Counted from the first letter of the stretch, positions 1 through 10,332 are shown. The stretch: DNA of 64,000 nucleotides from Paenibacillus xylanivorans (GCF_001280595.1 NZ_LITU01000036.1:55020-119019), one strand, 5' to 3'. Notes: generated from the sequence alone by a model not told the origin. Numbers and translations are program-made.

Positions 1-41
1 ATCTGAATCCAACTTATAAATGATTGAAGGGAATCCAATAT

Positions 42-992
42 ATGAAACTGGATCGTTTATTAGCCATCGTTGTGCTGCTGATCAATCGTGGCCGGGTGCA
101 GGCCAAGGATTTGGCGGATACGTTTGAGGTATCCATCCGCACGATCTACCGGGATATAGACACGCTGGGTCAGGCGGGTATCCCTGTCGTCACCTATCAG
201 GGTGCAAGCGGAGGTATTGGCCTTGCAGAGGGCTACCGGCTTGACCGAAATGTGCTGACCGACAAAGATCTGGCCTCCATTGTCACTGCACTGCGCAGTG
301 TCTCCACCTCCCATACGAATGTGGCACGGGACCTGTTGATGGAGAAACTCAGCAGTATCGTGCCTGAAGCCAAAAATGAGGATTTCCAGGCCAATACCAG
401 CCGCTTTATTGTGGATTATTCAATGTGGACGCATCCCGAAGCGCTGCAAATCAAGCTTCAGCTCATTGAACAGGGCATGGATCAACTCCAGCCCATCTCA
501 TTTACCTATTGCAGTGCCGAAGGCACCCAGACCCATAGAACGACCGATCCGCATACCCTTGTGCTCAAAAAGCATTCCTGGTACCTCTATGCGTTCTGTC
601 ACGAACGCAACGAGTTCCGTATGTTCAAGCTGGTCCGCATGAGAGACGTTACCCTCGCCCAAGGGAGCTTCGAACGCAAACCGATCAACCTGCAGGACAG
701 ACCCTGGCAGCAGGATTGGGCAACCCCGGATAATAAGGTGCCTCTGACCCTGAGGTTCCATGAGCGTATTCGTCACATCGCAGTGGAATGGTTTGGCATA
801 GAGAGCGTCATACCGGATGATGAGGGCTATTTTATCAGCCAGGTCGCATTTCCGGAGGACAACTGGCTGTATGGGTTCATTCTTGGATTTGGCGCAGATG
901 TCGAAGTACTGGAGCCTCTGCATATTCGAGAGGAGATTCGTAGAATTGCCGAACAAATTGTGCAAAATTACAAAGCTCCGCCCCTAACCTGA
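42..992 (+). CDS. YafY-type HTH/WYL transcriptional regulator
   Basis: A 316-residue DNA-binding regulator. Residues about 5-60 form an HTH_11-type winged helix (AKDLADTFEVSIRTIYRDID). The middle and C-terminal part carries a WYL ligand-binding domain, seen as HSWYLYAFCHERNEFRMFKLVRM around residues 180-205 (read in two parts: HSWYLYAFCHERNE, then FRMFKLVRM). I chose the ATG at 42 because GAAGGG lies 10 bases upstream; a TTG at 24 in frame has no such site. WYL proteins usually sense small ligands or nucleic acid and regulate nearby genes; the ligand here cannot be read from sequence. The zinc-ribbon/GyrI-like gene starts 72 bases downstream on the same strand, so it may be a partner or target. 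Confidence 0.9.
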   Translation: MKLDRLLAIVVLLINRGRVQAKDLADTFEVSIRTIYRDIDTLGQAGIPVVTYQGASGGIGLAEGYRLDRNVLTDKDLASIVTALRSVSTSHTNVARDLLMEKLSSIVPEAKNEDFQANTSRFIVDYSMWTHPEALQIKLQLIEQGMDQLQPISFTYCSAEGTQTHRTTDPHTLVLKKHSWYLYAFCHERNEFRMFKLVRMRDVTLAQGSFERKPINLQDRPWQQDWATPDNKVPLTLRFHERIRHIAVEWFGIESVIPDDEGYFISQVAFPEDNWLYGFILGFGADVEVLEPLHIREEIRRIAEQIVQNYKAPPLT

Positions 993-1064
993 CAGACAGG
1001 TGTCCAGTTCCTCCCGTTATACTTCTATTATATTCAAGCTGTACATAACGAGGAGGAATTAATT

Positions 1065-1883
1065 ATGAACGTCACCGTATGCCAGAGCTGCGGAATGCCA
1101 CTCACTGCCCCTGCCCAATTCGGAACAGAAACGGATGGTAATACAACCCGCGAATACTGTATCTATTGTTATAAAGAAGGCCAGTTCGAGCAGCCCGATA
1201 TTACGCTGGAAGGTATGATTGAAATGTGCACCGCCATCCTGAATCAGGAAGGTATGGACGAGGAATCAGCAAGAGCAATGCTGCGCAACCAACTTCCTTT
1301 TTTGAAAAGATGGAATGCTTCCGGCTCTGAACGGAACGTGGCATTTTCAGCAGAAAATTCGGATGAGTCCGTTGACCTTAATCAAGTAACTTCCGACAAT
1401 ACGCTCTCCGCAGAGCCCATTCGGTATGTCACACTGCCAGGAAAACGCCTTGCGGGTGTGTCGGCCAGAACAACCAATGCCATTGAAATTAGTGGCAAAG
1501 GCTGCATTCAGGGACTCTGGAACAGCTACTTCGCCTCAGATCATCAGCCTTCCCCTGAAGCGGCCCGATATGGCTGTTACGCTGACTATACGGATGGCAT
1601 AAATGGAGAATACACTATACTGGTGGGTCATGAGGTCGGTCCGGATGAATCGTTACCTGAGGGAGTGAATTCCGTTGAGCTACCGCCTGCGACATATGCC
1701 GTATTCACCTCCAGAAAGGGCGCGATGGGCGAAGTCGTGAGTGAAGCTTGGGGTGCGGTGTGGGCCTGGAACAATCAGGGTGAACGCACGTTTACCGGAG
1801 ATTTCGAATGGTATGATGAGCGAAGTCTCGATCCTGAGAACGTACAAGTGGACCTGTATATCGCTGTTCGCCGAGAAAAATAA
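1065..1883 (+). CDS. Zinc-ribbon protein fused to a GyrI-like effector-binding domain
   Basis: A 272-residue protein in two parts. The first ~85 residues form a putative zinc ribbon with two Cys-x2-Cys pairs (CQSCGMPL and YCIYC) and a short helical tail ending in LPFLKRW. From about residue 120 to the end lies a GyrI-like/AraC effector-binding domain (IRYVTLPGKRLAGVSA, later FTGDFEWYDERS). No DNA-binding helix-turn-helix is visible. GyrI-like domains bind small amphipathic molecules or gyrase; the zinc ribbon could mediate protein or nucleic acid contact. The gene has a strong GAGGAGG site before the ATG and follows the WYL regulator. It ends at a terminator at 1988. The function is inferred only from domains. 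Confidence 0.85.
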   Translation: MNVTVCQSCGMPLTAPAQFGTETDGNTTREYCIYCYKEGQFEQPDITLEGMIEMCTAILNQEGMDEESARAMLRNQLPFLKRWNASGSERNVAFSAENSDESVDLNQVTSDNTLSAEPIRYVTLPGKRLAGVSARTTNAIEISGKGCIQGLWNSYFASDHQPSPEAARYGCYADYTDGINGEYTILVGHEVGPDESLPEGVNSVELPPATYAVFTSRKGAMGEVVSEAWGAVWAWNNQGERTFTGDFEWYDERSLDPENVQVDLYIAVRREK

Positions 1884-2427
1884 AAAGAAGAAAAGTGATT
1901 GTGATTATTTCTTAATCCGAATTGGACTGTTCATATCTGTATCTTACCGATTGAATTTAATCCCGGATTTATGCAAATTGCTGTTAGGCTGCCAGGTTTT
2001 CCTGGCGGCTTTTTGGCATTCCCCCTTTGTCTACCGTCGAAAATTGCCCTAATATGCACCCGACAACCGACCATGGTACCAAGTTAGCTAGCTTGCGTCG
2101 TACCTATACAACCAGACAATATGTCTTAATTTCGACACAATTGGCACTCCCAAAACTGGGTCTATTCACTTAACAACCGCTTCTATCCTCCCATATGAAA
2201 CCTCACATATGCGGTCCTTTCCTCCTGAATTTACTTAAAAACGTTTACATCTCCTGAATACGGGGTAAAATCACTACAATCCAATTGGAATTACACCTTA
2301 AGTTGCCTATTTCGTCTAACAAGTCACATATACCTATTTGCGTAACAGAGACGATAACCCGTCGGAATACATAACCTATTAATAATCACATATGCATATT
2401 CGAAAATGCATTAAAGGAGGAACCAAG
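1884..2427. other. Intergenic region with terminator and a cre-like site
   Basis: 544 bases without a supported gene. It contains the terminator at 1988-2015, an inverted pair of CATATG boxes at 2192-2211, and an AAAACGTTTACA word near 2237-2250. The latter resembles a catabolite-responsive element with one mismatch to TGWNANCGNTNWCA. Nothing else is recognisable; open frames here are short and lack ribosome binding sites. Confidence 0.4.
1988..2015 (+). terminator. Rho-independent terminator after the zinc-ribbon gene
   Basis: GCtGCCAGG and CCTGGCgGC pair around a TTTT loop, followed by a run of T. It ends transcription from the zinc-ribbon/GyrI-like gene. Confidence 0.7.
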
Positions 2428-2595
2428 ATGATCCGCATGCCTATTCAGCAAATGATCCCGTACCACCACCAATATCCGCGCAACACGGCGACCGTTGCTC
2501 CCAAAAAGGAGAATGAGAACACTCAAGGTCTATCCTTTCATGAAATTTTGCAGCAAAAAATGGCTAAAAAGAATGCTGCCCCTTCTATGCGATAA
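2428..2595 (+). CDS. Small 55-residue protein of unknown function
   Basis: Starts at an ATG 7 bases after AAAGGAGG, an excellent ribosome binding site that argues for a real gene. The product is basic, has no membrane segment, and begins MIRMPIQQMIPYHHQYP. Its C-terminal half reads LSFHEILQQKMAKKNAAPSMR (in two parts: LSFHEILQQKM, AKKNAAPSMR). The phrase FHEILQQKM recalls short N-terminal segments of some flagellar-operon proteins, but the match is too short to rely on and no flagellar gene is nearby. No close neighbour suggests a pathway. Confidence 0.6.
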   Translation: MIRMPIQQMIPYHHQYPRNTATVAPKKENENTQGLSFHEILQQKMAKKNAAPSMR

Positions 2596-2799
2596 ATGAA
2601 AATGACGAGCGAATTGAGAATCGCTTGCGTGGTTTGCACCGTTCCTCTGCGAAGTTGTGGATGAACGGTTATTCGCGTTTTCGCTTTAATTTGTTGTGAG
2701 ATCAGCATTTTACATATGTACAGCCTATTGTCACATCCCTATAATGGGTTAAATATCTGCGGCACTTTATTGAGACAACATCCATTTCAGGGGGCAAGT

Positions 2800-3492
2800 A
2801 TGATGATGACCATTGGCTGTTTTCACGCTCACTATTCCAACATTGCACTGATTGAAGAAGCACTCGCTCTATATGAGGTTGAACTTGTACATTATGTCGA
2901 TCCGGGTCTGGATCGCCTCAAACATGATGCTGATTTCACCGAGGCAGTTACGCATGAGAAAGTCTCACAAACGCTGCAATGGATCGCACACTGTCATGCA
3001 GATGCCATCCTCGTTACCTGTGCCCTGTTTGCTGCTGTACTTGAGCAGGAGGCACAGCATGTTCCCGTCCCAGTGGTTGGTATTGATGATCCATTACTTC
3101 AGGAAATGCAACGAGTACCGGGGAGATACATATTGGCGTTTACCAACCCCGCAACGATTGAAGGAACAATGGCGCGAGTAACTCAGGCTTTGCAGCAAGA
3201 TGATGAGGATGAGCAGCAAAACGAAATCGAAGCGGTAGAGACTGAATCAGTATTGATCCCGGGGACATTCGAGTTAATTATGCGAGGTGATAAGGAAGGT
3301 TATCTTGCAGCAGTGACTGCTGGATTGCAGCAAATTTCTGAGCAGTCCCCGGGAAGCACGGTAGTAGCCGCTCAACTGTCTATGGCTCCCGCAGCAGCAC
3401 GGGTCACAGCAGACACAGGCAAGTCTATATACAGCCCTTTGGCTTCGCTAGCGGCTTATTTGGAGGAGAATTTGAACTTGGCCCAGCGTTAA
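2800..3492 (+). CDS. Asp/Glu racemase-superfamily-like protein
   Basis: A 230-residue protein. Three ATG codons in a row begin at 2800, five bases after GGGGG; I take the first, while an in-frame upstream ATG at 2716 has no ribosome site. The C-terminal phrase VVAAQLSMAPAAARV resembles the second active-site strand of Asp/Glu/hydantoin racemase relatives, and VTCALF near residue 75 fits the position of the first catalytic cysteine. The second cysteine appears to be absent (serine/methionine instead), so a two-base racemase mechanism is unlikely. It may be a decarboxylase-like or non-catalytic member. It is monocistronic, followed by the repeat element and a terminator at 3997. Confidence 0.6.
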   Translation: MMMTIGCFHAHYSNIALIEEALALYEVELVHYVDPGLDRLKHDADFTEAVTHEKVSQTLQWIAHCHADAILVTCALFAAVLEQEAQHVPVPVVGIDDPLLQEMQRVPGRYILAFTNPATIEGTMARVTQALQQDDEDEQQNEIEAVETESVLIPGTFELIMRGDKEGYLAAVTAGLQQISEQSPGSTVVAAQLSMAPAAARVTADTGKSIYSPLASLAAYLEENLNLAQR

Positions 3493-3629
3493 GTGTTGAG
3501 CTTCGCGTTGAAATTGGAGATTAAATTCCGAGATTGCTTAAACTTGTGAAGCCAAAGATCATTCAGTGATGCGAAGAACTGAAGAGATTGTCCCAGAGAC
3601 GATCACTTTCTATTTCGAATCCAAAGCGC

Positions 3630-3821
3630 TAACGAACCAAGTGCGTCCTATAAGAAGAATTATGTGAAATGCTAAGTTTGACGAATCTCAGCCACGTTAT
3701 TTGGATCCAGACGTACGATTTCAATACAGCAGGACGTGCATTTCAAGAAATAACCTCTCTATGATTCGTTAAATCGCAGACCTTTGCAAATTACAGCGAA
3801 TAGCGTGTGCTCGGTTCGTTA
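3630..3821. repeat. Four-unit inverted intergenic repeat, copy A
   Basis: Four copies of a 24-bp unit with consensus TAACGAAYC-N6-aCGYTATT. Units at 3630-3653 and 3679-3702 read on the plus strand; units at 3748-3771 and 3798-3821 read on the minus strand. The inner pair (3679 and 3748) match at 17 of 24 positions when one is reversed. Start-to-start distances within pairs are 49 and 50 bases. A second element with the same plan and identical 192-bp span lies at 18923-19114. It has no terminal inverted repeats of an insertion sequence and encodes nothing visible. Confidence 0.75.
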
Positions 3822-3897
3822 GGAACTGAACTTCTCTTTCAACGACGTAAGCGTGTTCGCAATGTTAATTATTGCGCTCCAGACATACATCGACCGT

Positions 3898-3946
3898 AAA
3901 AAAAGAAGTGACCCGCCACAGGTTGACAGGCCTGACGGGTCACTTC
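3898..3946 (-). terminator. Terminator downstream of thiC
   Basis: On the minus strand GAAGTGACCCG pairs with CGGGTCACTTC and is followed by seven T. It lies about 280 bases beyond the thiC stop codon, so thiC mRNA may carry a long 3' tail. Confidence 0.75.
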
Positions 3947-3996
3947 GTCTGAACTATGCTGCACTTGGAGGAATATCCACCGCAAATACTGTGCAG

Positions 3997-4034
3997 GAGT
4001 AGCCCTTGGCTTGGCTACTCTTATTTGTTTTTTT
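3997..4034 (+). terminator. Plus-strand terminator
   Basis: GAGTAGCC pairs with GGCTACTC around an 8-base loop, then TTATTTGTTTTTTT. It would stop transcripts of the racemase-like gene before they run into thiC. Confidence 0.7.
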
Positions 4035-4227
4035 ACTTATATTCATTTTATTAAATCAGCTGTGTGACAACAAACTATAACTTATAAAAATATGTTGTGT
4101 CGTACTTCTTGTCCTTTAAGATTAATTGTGCACCCCCCATACCAAGTTAATGCCGCTCTTCTCCACGATCACGGAGAGGAACGGCTTTTCACTATGTCAG
4201 GCCGCCCAGATTGCGCTGTAACGACGC

Positions 4228-6174
<1,947 letters not shown>

Positions 6175-6270
6175 TCAAAGCAAATGAATTCCATCCCAGA
6201 CGCTCGCCAACCGCTCCCGGCACTTTGTCCAAAAGCAGCTCTGACAGCGTCTTCTGCCTGTTTACTGTAT

Positions 6271-6300
6271 AAAAAAAGCCGGTTCCCAAGGGAACCGGCT
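6271..6300 (-). terminator. Riboswitch-controlled terminator upstream of thiC
   Basis: Perfect stem AGCCGGTTCCC/GGGAACCGGCT with a two-base loop, followed on the minus strand by seven T. It lies between the TPP aptamer and thiC, the position expected for premature termination when TPP is bound. Confidence 0.85.
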
Positions 6301-6391
6301 TATGTCCATCACCAATAACGTACCTTATACAGACTCCTTAACGGAGTCTATCCATAGGTCACATCATATGGTGTTCGTGGTCGTATCGCCG

Positions 6392-6490
6392 ATTACTTCC
6401 CTACGCTGGTATGATCCAGATCAGGTGCAAAGGGTCCGGAATCTCATGCGATTCCGTCTCAGTCCGAACAATTCGGACTCCCCCAGTAAC
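6392..6490 (-). promoter_or_regulatory. TPP (THI-box) riboswitch
   Basis: The minus strand carries the conserved aptamer core: CTGAGA in the pyrimidine-sensing arm and ACCTGATCTGGATCATACCAGC followed by GTAGGGAAG (read as ACCTGATCTGGAT, CATACCAGC, GTAGGGAAG). TTACT at the 5' end and AGTAA at the 3' end form helix P1. One departure from the usual CCCTTTGAACCTGAT is CCCTTTGCACCTGAT. It sits about 360 bases before the thiC start with an intrinsic terminator in between, so control is by transcription attenuation. Confidence 0.93.
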
Positions 6491-6613
6491 GTTAACAAGT
6501 TGCAGCAGCTAAGCCGCAAATGCATATTCAGTTATGCTGACCCCGTTGGGCCGTCCATTACAGAGTAGCGCAACCGAATCATAAAAACAACCTTTATATT
6601 CCAGAAAATAAAA

Positions 6614-7357
6614 TCAGGATAACATGAGTCCCATCTGTGTAGCAGCTTCCTTCAGCACAGGTGCGTATTCATGCAACGTCTCCTGGGAAAGGCGACTAAC
6701 AGGCCCGGATACGGACAGGGCAGCAGCGATGTTGCCTCTTCGATCCATGATGGGTACAGATACTGCCGCAGCTCCCGGTTCACGCTCCTCATAGCTTGTT
6801 GCATAGCCATACTCCAGAATGTCTTTCATCTGTGCCAAATAGACTTTGGGATCGATAAATACCGGCCACTCCGGTCCATTCATCAGATCTTCACGGTCCT
6901 CTTCAGTGGCAAAAGCCATCAGCACTTTGCTGGACGCTCCCACGGATAGCGGAAGTCTGACGCCCACCGGAGCCACCCGACGAATCGCCTGATCACTCTG
7001 CACAGCTTGAATCCGAATCCGCTCACTGCCATCACGCAGATATAAGCTTACGGTTTCGCCCAGACGATCCCTCAGCCGCTCCATCGCTGGAAGGAGCAGA
7101 ATGGCCGGATCATCGCTGCGAGACATATGGGCAGACAGTTCCCAGATGCGTATGCCGAGTCGATACTTCTCGGTTGCTGCATCCCGGATCACGAACCCCT
7201 TGTCCTCCAAAGTAGCCATCAGACGATGGACTGTACTTTTGTGCAGACCGATCTGGCTGGCAATTTCCGTGAGTCCCAGATCACTGCGGGTTGTAAAACA
7301 TAATAATATATCCAGCGCCCGTTCTACAGCCCGGACGGTTAACTTTCGGTCTTCCAT
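6614..7357 (-). CDS. IclR-family transcriptional regulator
   Basis: A 247-residue regulator. Residues about 5-70 form the winged helix (AVERALDILLCF, LTEIASQIGLHKSTVHRLM). The rest is the IclR effector domain, with LPLSVGASSKVLMAF and REPGAAAVSVPIMDRRGNI (in parts: REPGAAAVSV, PIMDRRGNI). The ATG at 7357 is 10 bases after GAGGAGG. IclR proteins bind small carboxylates or aromatic compounds and control catabolic genes. The neighbours (thiC on one side, a divergent hydrolase on the other) do not identify the ligand; the divergent hydrolase is a plausible target. Confidence 0.92.
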   Translation of the reverse strand: MEDRKLTVRAVERALDILLCFTTRSDLGLTEIASQIGLHKSTVHRLMATLEDKGFVIRDAATEKYRLGIRIWELSAHMSRSDDPAILLLPAMERLRDRLGETVSLYLRDGSERIRIQAVQSDQAIRRVAPVGVRLPLSVGASSKVLMAFATEEDREDLMNGPEWPVFIDPKVYLAQMKDILEYGYATSYEEREPGAAAVSVPIMDRRGNIAAALSVSGPVSRLSQETLHEYAPVLKEAATQMGLMLS

Positions 7358-7578
7358 GGCATGTTGCCCTCCTCATGTTTCATCACATGAAACTTGGTTA
7401 CATAAATTATATGAGAAACGGTCTCATCTGTAAACCAAAAAGCGCCAATTGGAATAGGGATAATTGTAAATATTTTCTTTTTATAAATCAAAATCCCCTG
7501 CATTTTGCACCCTAGGGAAATGTTAACCATATATCTTCAGAACTATATAACAATTGCGTAACAAATGGCTCCAATCAA

Positions 7579-7607
7579 TTGACTTTGACTATATTGGAAC
7601 ATACGAT
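7579..7607 (+). promoter_or_regulatory. SigA-type promoter for the membrane-anchored hydrolase
   Basis: TTGACT at 7579, a 17-base spacer, then TACGAT at 7602. This would give a leader of about 105 bases before the AAAGGAGG site. It lies in the 359-base divergent region shared with the IclR gene, where no other gene is visible. Confidence 0.5.
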
Positions 7608-7716
7608 AAAGATATATTAAATTAAGATTTTGCTTCATAAGTAGTCAGAAAAATCATTTATCCGCTCTGTTCGTCTCGTTGTTATCTTCATTTGATTTTT
7701 TAAAGGAGGGGCAATC

Positions 7717-8745
7717 ATGTATCCGACATCCCAGAGCGAAGCCCCGCTGCAAACGAAAGTGTCAGATCTGCCTTCTTCGTTATCACCGAGGCTGATCCGG
7801 TTCAAACATATTGTCGTGGCGTTGTTGCTCTCCGTTGTATTTTTTCTGCTCTTTTGTTTCATTGCACTACATGGTTATATTGCTTGGGTATTATCCAATC
7901 CAACTGTAGCGCCTGTCTTCTCCAATCCCATGCAGGCCAAGAACATGAAGTATCAAGACATCACGTTTCCGGCAGCAGACGGCAGTCGAACGATGCAGGG
8001 ATGGTATATTCCGGCTGACGATAATGCAAACAAAACCATCATATTCAGCCATGGATATGGTGCGAATCGTGAAGAGACCTGGGTACCGATGTATGACCTG
8101 GCCCATTATGCTCACCAACTTGGCTTCAATGTGGTGATGTTCGATTACGGTTTCGCTTCACAGGTGAACAAAGCTGTCGCCACAGGCGGCAAAGCCGAGT
8201 CCCAGCAGCTGCTTGGTGCTATCCAGTTTGCGAAGCAGCGTGGAGCTCAGGAGCTTGTTGTATGGGGCTTCTCCATGGGTGCAGGTACAGCCCTCCAAAC
8301 TGGACTGATTACCAAAGATGTGGATGCGATGATTCTGGACAGTACGTTCCTGCTTGAGCCGGATACACTGTACCATAACATCCATAATCAGATTGATCTG
8401 CCCCGTCAGCCTACATTGGAGATTATGAACCTGCTGTTCCCGATTCTGAACGGGACCGGATTGCAGCAGATTCCGTATCAGGACGTGAAGAAGGAAGATT
8501 ATCCGTTCCCGATTTTCTTCATCCATGGTACCGAAGATGAGAAAGCTCCTTACCCGATTGCGGAGCTGCTTGCCGCCAACCAGACCAATCCGTATTCCGA
8601 TGAATGGATTGTGGATGGTGCGCATCATGAGCTGATCTTCCGGGAGCATCCGAAGGAATACCTGCGTCGTGTCTCCACATTTCTGAGTCATGTGACAAAG
8701 ACGAGCAGCGATGATGTGGAAAATACCAATGCCGGAGAATCATGA
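7717..8745 (+). CDS. Membrane-anchored alpha/beta hydrolase
   Basis: A 342-residue serine hydrolase. One membrane segment lies near residues 30-55 (IVVALLLSVVFFLLFCFIAL), so the catalytic domain is probably extracytoplasmic. HGYGANRE is the oxyanion region, GFSMGAG at about residue 187 holds the nucleophile serine, and ILDSTF, HGTEDEKAPY and DGAHHE supply the remaining elements of the fold and catalytic histidine. The family includes peptidase- and esterase-like proteins (Bacillus YqkD/YfhM type); the substrate is unknown. AAAGGAGG precedes the start and a strong terminator follows at 8761. Confidence 0.88.
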   Translation: MYPTSQSEAPLQTKVSDLPSSLSPRLIRFKHIVVALLLSVVFFLLFCFIALHGYIAWVLSNPTVAPVFSNPMQAKNMKYQDITFPAADGSRTMQGWYIPADDNANKTIIFSHGYGANREETWVPMYDLAHYAHQLGFNVVMFDYGFASQVNKAVATGGKAESQQLLGAIQFAKQRGAQELVVWGFSMGAGTALQTGLITKDVDAMILDSTFLLEPDTLYHNIHNQIDLPRQPTLEIMNLLFPILNGTGLQQIPYQDVKKEDYPFPIFFIHGTEDEKAPYPIAELLAANQTNPYSDEWIVDGAHHELIFREHPKEYLRRVSTFLSHVTKTSSDDVENTNAGES

Positions 8746-8760
8746 AGATCCGGTATTTCA

Positions 8761-8789
8761 AGAGCCCCTATATGGGGCTCTTTTTTTTG
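8761..8789 (+). terminator. Terminator after the hydrolase
   Basis: AGAGCCCC pairs with GGGGCTCT, followed by a run of eight T. Confidence 0.9.
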
Positions 8790-8947
8790 TGTATACATAG
8801 GACAACATCCCTGGAGAATATACTTTTGGGACGTAATTAAAGATAGCTCTAGCTTGTACATTACAAAATTGAGCGAATCGGGCGATCCAATTTTATTTCT
8901 GCTGCTGGATCTGAATTTGAATTCATTTGAACGGAGGTCTACCGCTT

Positions 8948-10270
8948 ATGAATTGGTATGGATATGGGCATCTGCTGCCTCTGCGGATACTTGAAGAAGT
9001 CCGTTTCTGGAAAGAGCAAGAGAAGGAACATACGATTGTCATCCGTGCACTGGTTCCTGATCTTGAACCCTCATATGTCAAATGGCTTGCGGAATGGGAA
9101 GCAATCTTTGAGAATAGCGAACGGGTCGCGAATCAGCTGTTGAAACAAATACTGCCGGGAACCCAGCCTCCTGCTCCCTACATCATCCGCTGTATTGAAC
9201 AGCTCGTGGCTGCGGCCTGCGCACAATCGCGTGAGTTCATTAGACAGCTGTACGTCCTGCTGGAGCAAAGTACTGCTGTTCAGCAAGTGCCGATTGCCAA
9301 AGTGGTTATTCTGCACTTCATTCGTGAATCCGAGTATTTCCTGGGTGTACTTGAAACGCTGAAACAACCTGGAGCTATGAGAGATTCGGTGTCTGATTCA
9401 TCTTTTTCACTGGAACATATTCTTCAAACCTCGGGACAACCGACTGATCCCAACGTACAAACTGCTTCAACGTCCGTGTCTGAACAGCACTATCGTGAAT
9501 CTGTAGAGGAATCGTCTGCTGCTGAGGGGAAAGTTAACAATTCCACTCCATCGGTACAGCCACAGTCTACATCGACTGTTCAGTCTCCCAATGCAAATGC
9601 AGAGGGCGCAGCCAACTCTACCGCAGCGGCGGTCAAGGAGAAACCTGTGCCGATTGGCGGACACACACTGCCTCCCCTGCCTTATGCCTACAATGCGCTT
9701 GAGCCGCATATTGACGAGATGACGATGCGTATACATCATGACAAGCACCATCAATCCTACGTCGACGGACTGAACACTGCGGAGAAAAAGCTTGCAGAAT
9801 CGCGGAAAAAGAACAATTTTGAACTCGTCAAACATTGGGAACGTGAACTTGCGTTTAATGGTGCAGGCCATTACCTGCATACGATCTTCTGGACGATCAT
9901 GAACCCCAAAGGTGGAGGTAAGCCTTCCGGTATGCTCGCAGAACAGATCAAGCGGGATTTCGGCAGCTATGAGGCGTTCAAAAATCAATTCACCGAGGCT
10001 GCCAACAAGGTGGAGGGCAGCGGCTGGGCCATGCTGGTCTGGAGCCCACGGGCGCACAGATTGGAAATTTTGCAGGCGGAGAAACACCAGAACTTATCTC
10101 AGTCCGACATCGTGCCTCTCCTGCCGCTAGATGTATGGGAGCACGCCTACTATCTGAAACACCAGAATGAACGCAAAAAATATATCGAGGACTGGTGGAA
10201 GGTTGTGTACTGGCCAGCTGTGGCCGAACGTTACGAAACGGCACGCAAGCTGTTATGGCCACCTTATTGA
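8948..10270 (+). CDS. DUF2935-superoxide dismutase fusion protein
   Basis: A 440-residue protein in three parts. Residues 1 to about 150 resemble DUF2935, a helical bundle with acidic/His motifs (EEVRFWKEQEKEHT, HFIRESEYFLGVL). A Ser/Thr/Gln/Ala-rich linker runs to about residue 235. The last ~205 residues are a complete Fe/Mn superoxide dismutase: EPHIDEMTMRIHHDKHHQSY, HYLHTIFW and [12 protein letters not shown] supply the three His and one Asp metal ligands. The reaction is dismutation of superoxide to peroxide and oxygen. The start is the ATG 10 bases after GGAGG, not an in-frame TTG at 8927. A separate ordinary sodA lies at 18134. The metal cannot be read from sequence. Confidence 0.9.
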   Translation: MNWYGYGHLLPLRILEEVRFWKEQEKEHTIVIRALVPDLEPSYVKWLAEWEAIFENSERVANQLLKQILPGTQPPAPYIIRCIEQLVAAACAQSREFIRQLYVLLEQSTAVQQVPIAKVVILHFIRESEYFLGVLETLKQPGAMRDSVSDSSFSLEHILQTSGQPTDPNVQTASTSVSEQHYRESVEESSAAEGKVNNSTPSVQPQSTSTVQSPNANAEGAANSTAAAVKEKPVPIGGHTLPPLPYAYNALEPHIDEMTMRIHHDKHHQSYVDGLNTAEKKLAESRKKNNFELVKHWERELAFNGAGHYLHTIFWTIMNPKGGGKPSGMLAEQIKRDFGSYEAFKNQFTEAANKVEGSGWAMLVWSPRAHRLEILQAEKHQNLSQSDIVPLLPLDVWEHAYYLKHQNERKKYIEDWWKVVYWPAVAERYETARKLLWPPY

Positions 10271-10293
10271 GATTAGGATTGAAGTTATGCGAA

Positions 10294-10332
10294 AAGAGAT
10301 ATCTCCAGCTTGAAGACTGAAAGATATCTCTT
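10294..10332. terminator. Hairpin after the SOD fusion gene
   Basis: AAGAGATATCT pairs with AGATATCTCTT. The T run is short on both strands, so termination strength is uncertain. Confidence 0.4.

Larger units (their letters stand above)
3493..4227. other. 735-base convergent intergenic region
   Basis: Lies between the 3' ends of the racemase-like gene and thiC. It holds the four-unit inverted repeat element (3630-3821), a minus-strand terminator (3898-3946) and a plus-strand terminator (3997-4034). No coding region is supported. Confidence 0.6.

Noticed and set aside
7339..7530. 63-codon minus frame overlapping the IclR start
   Set aside because: No ribosome site at its start; its end uses the IclR ribosome-site region (MPWKTES overlaps the IclR start out of frame).
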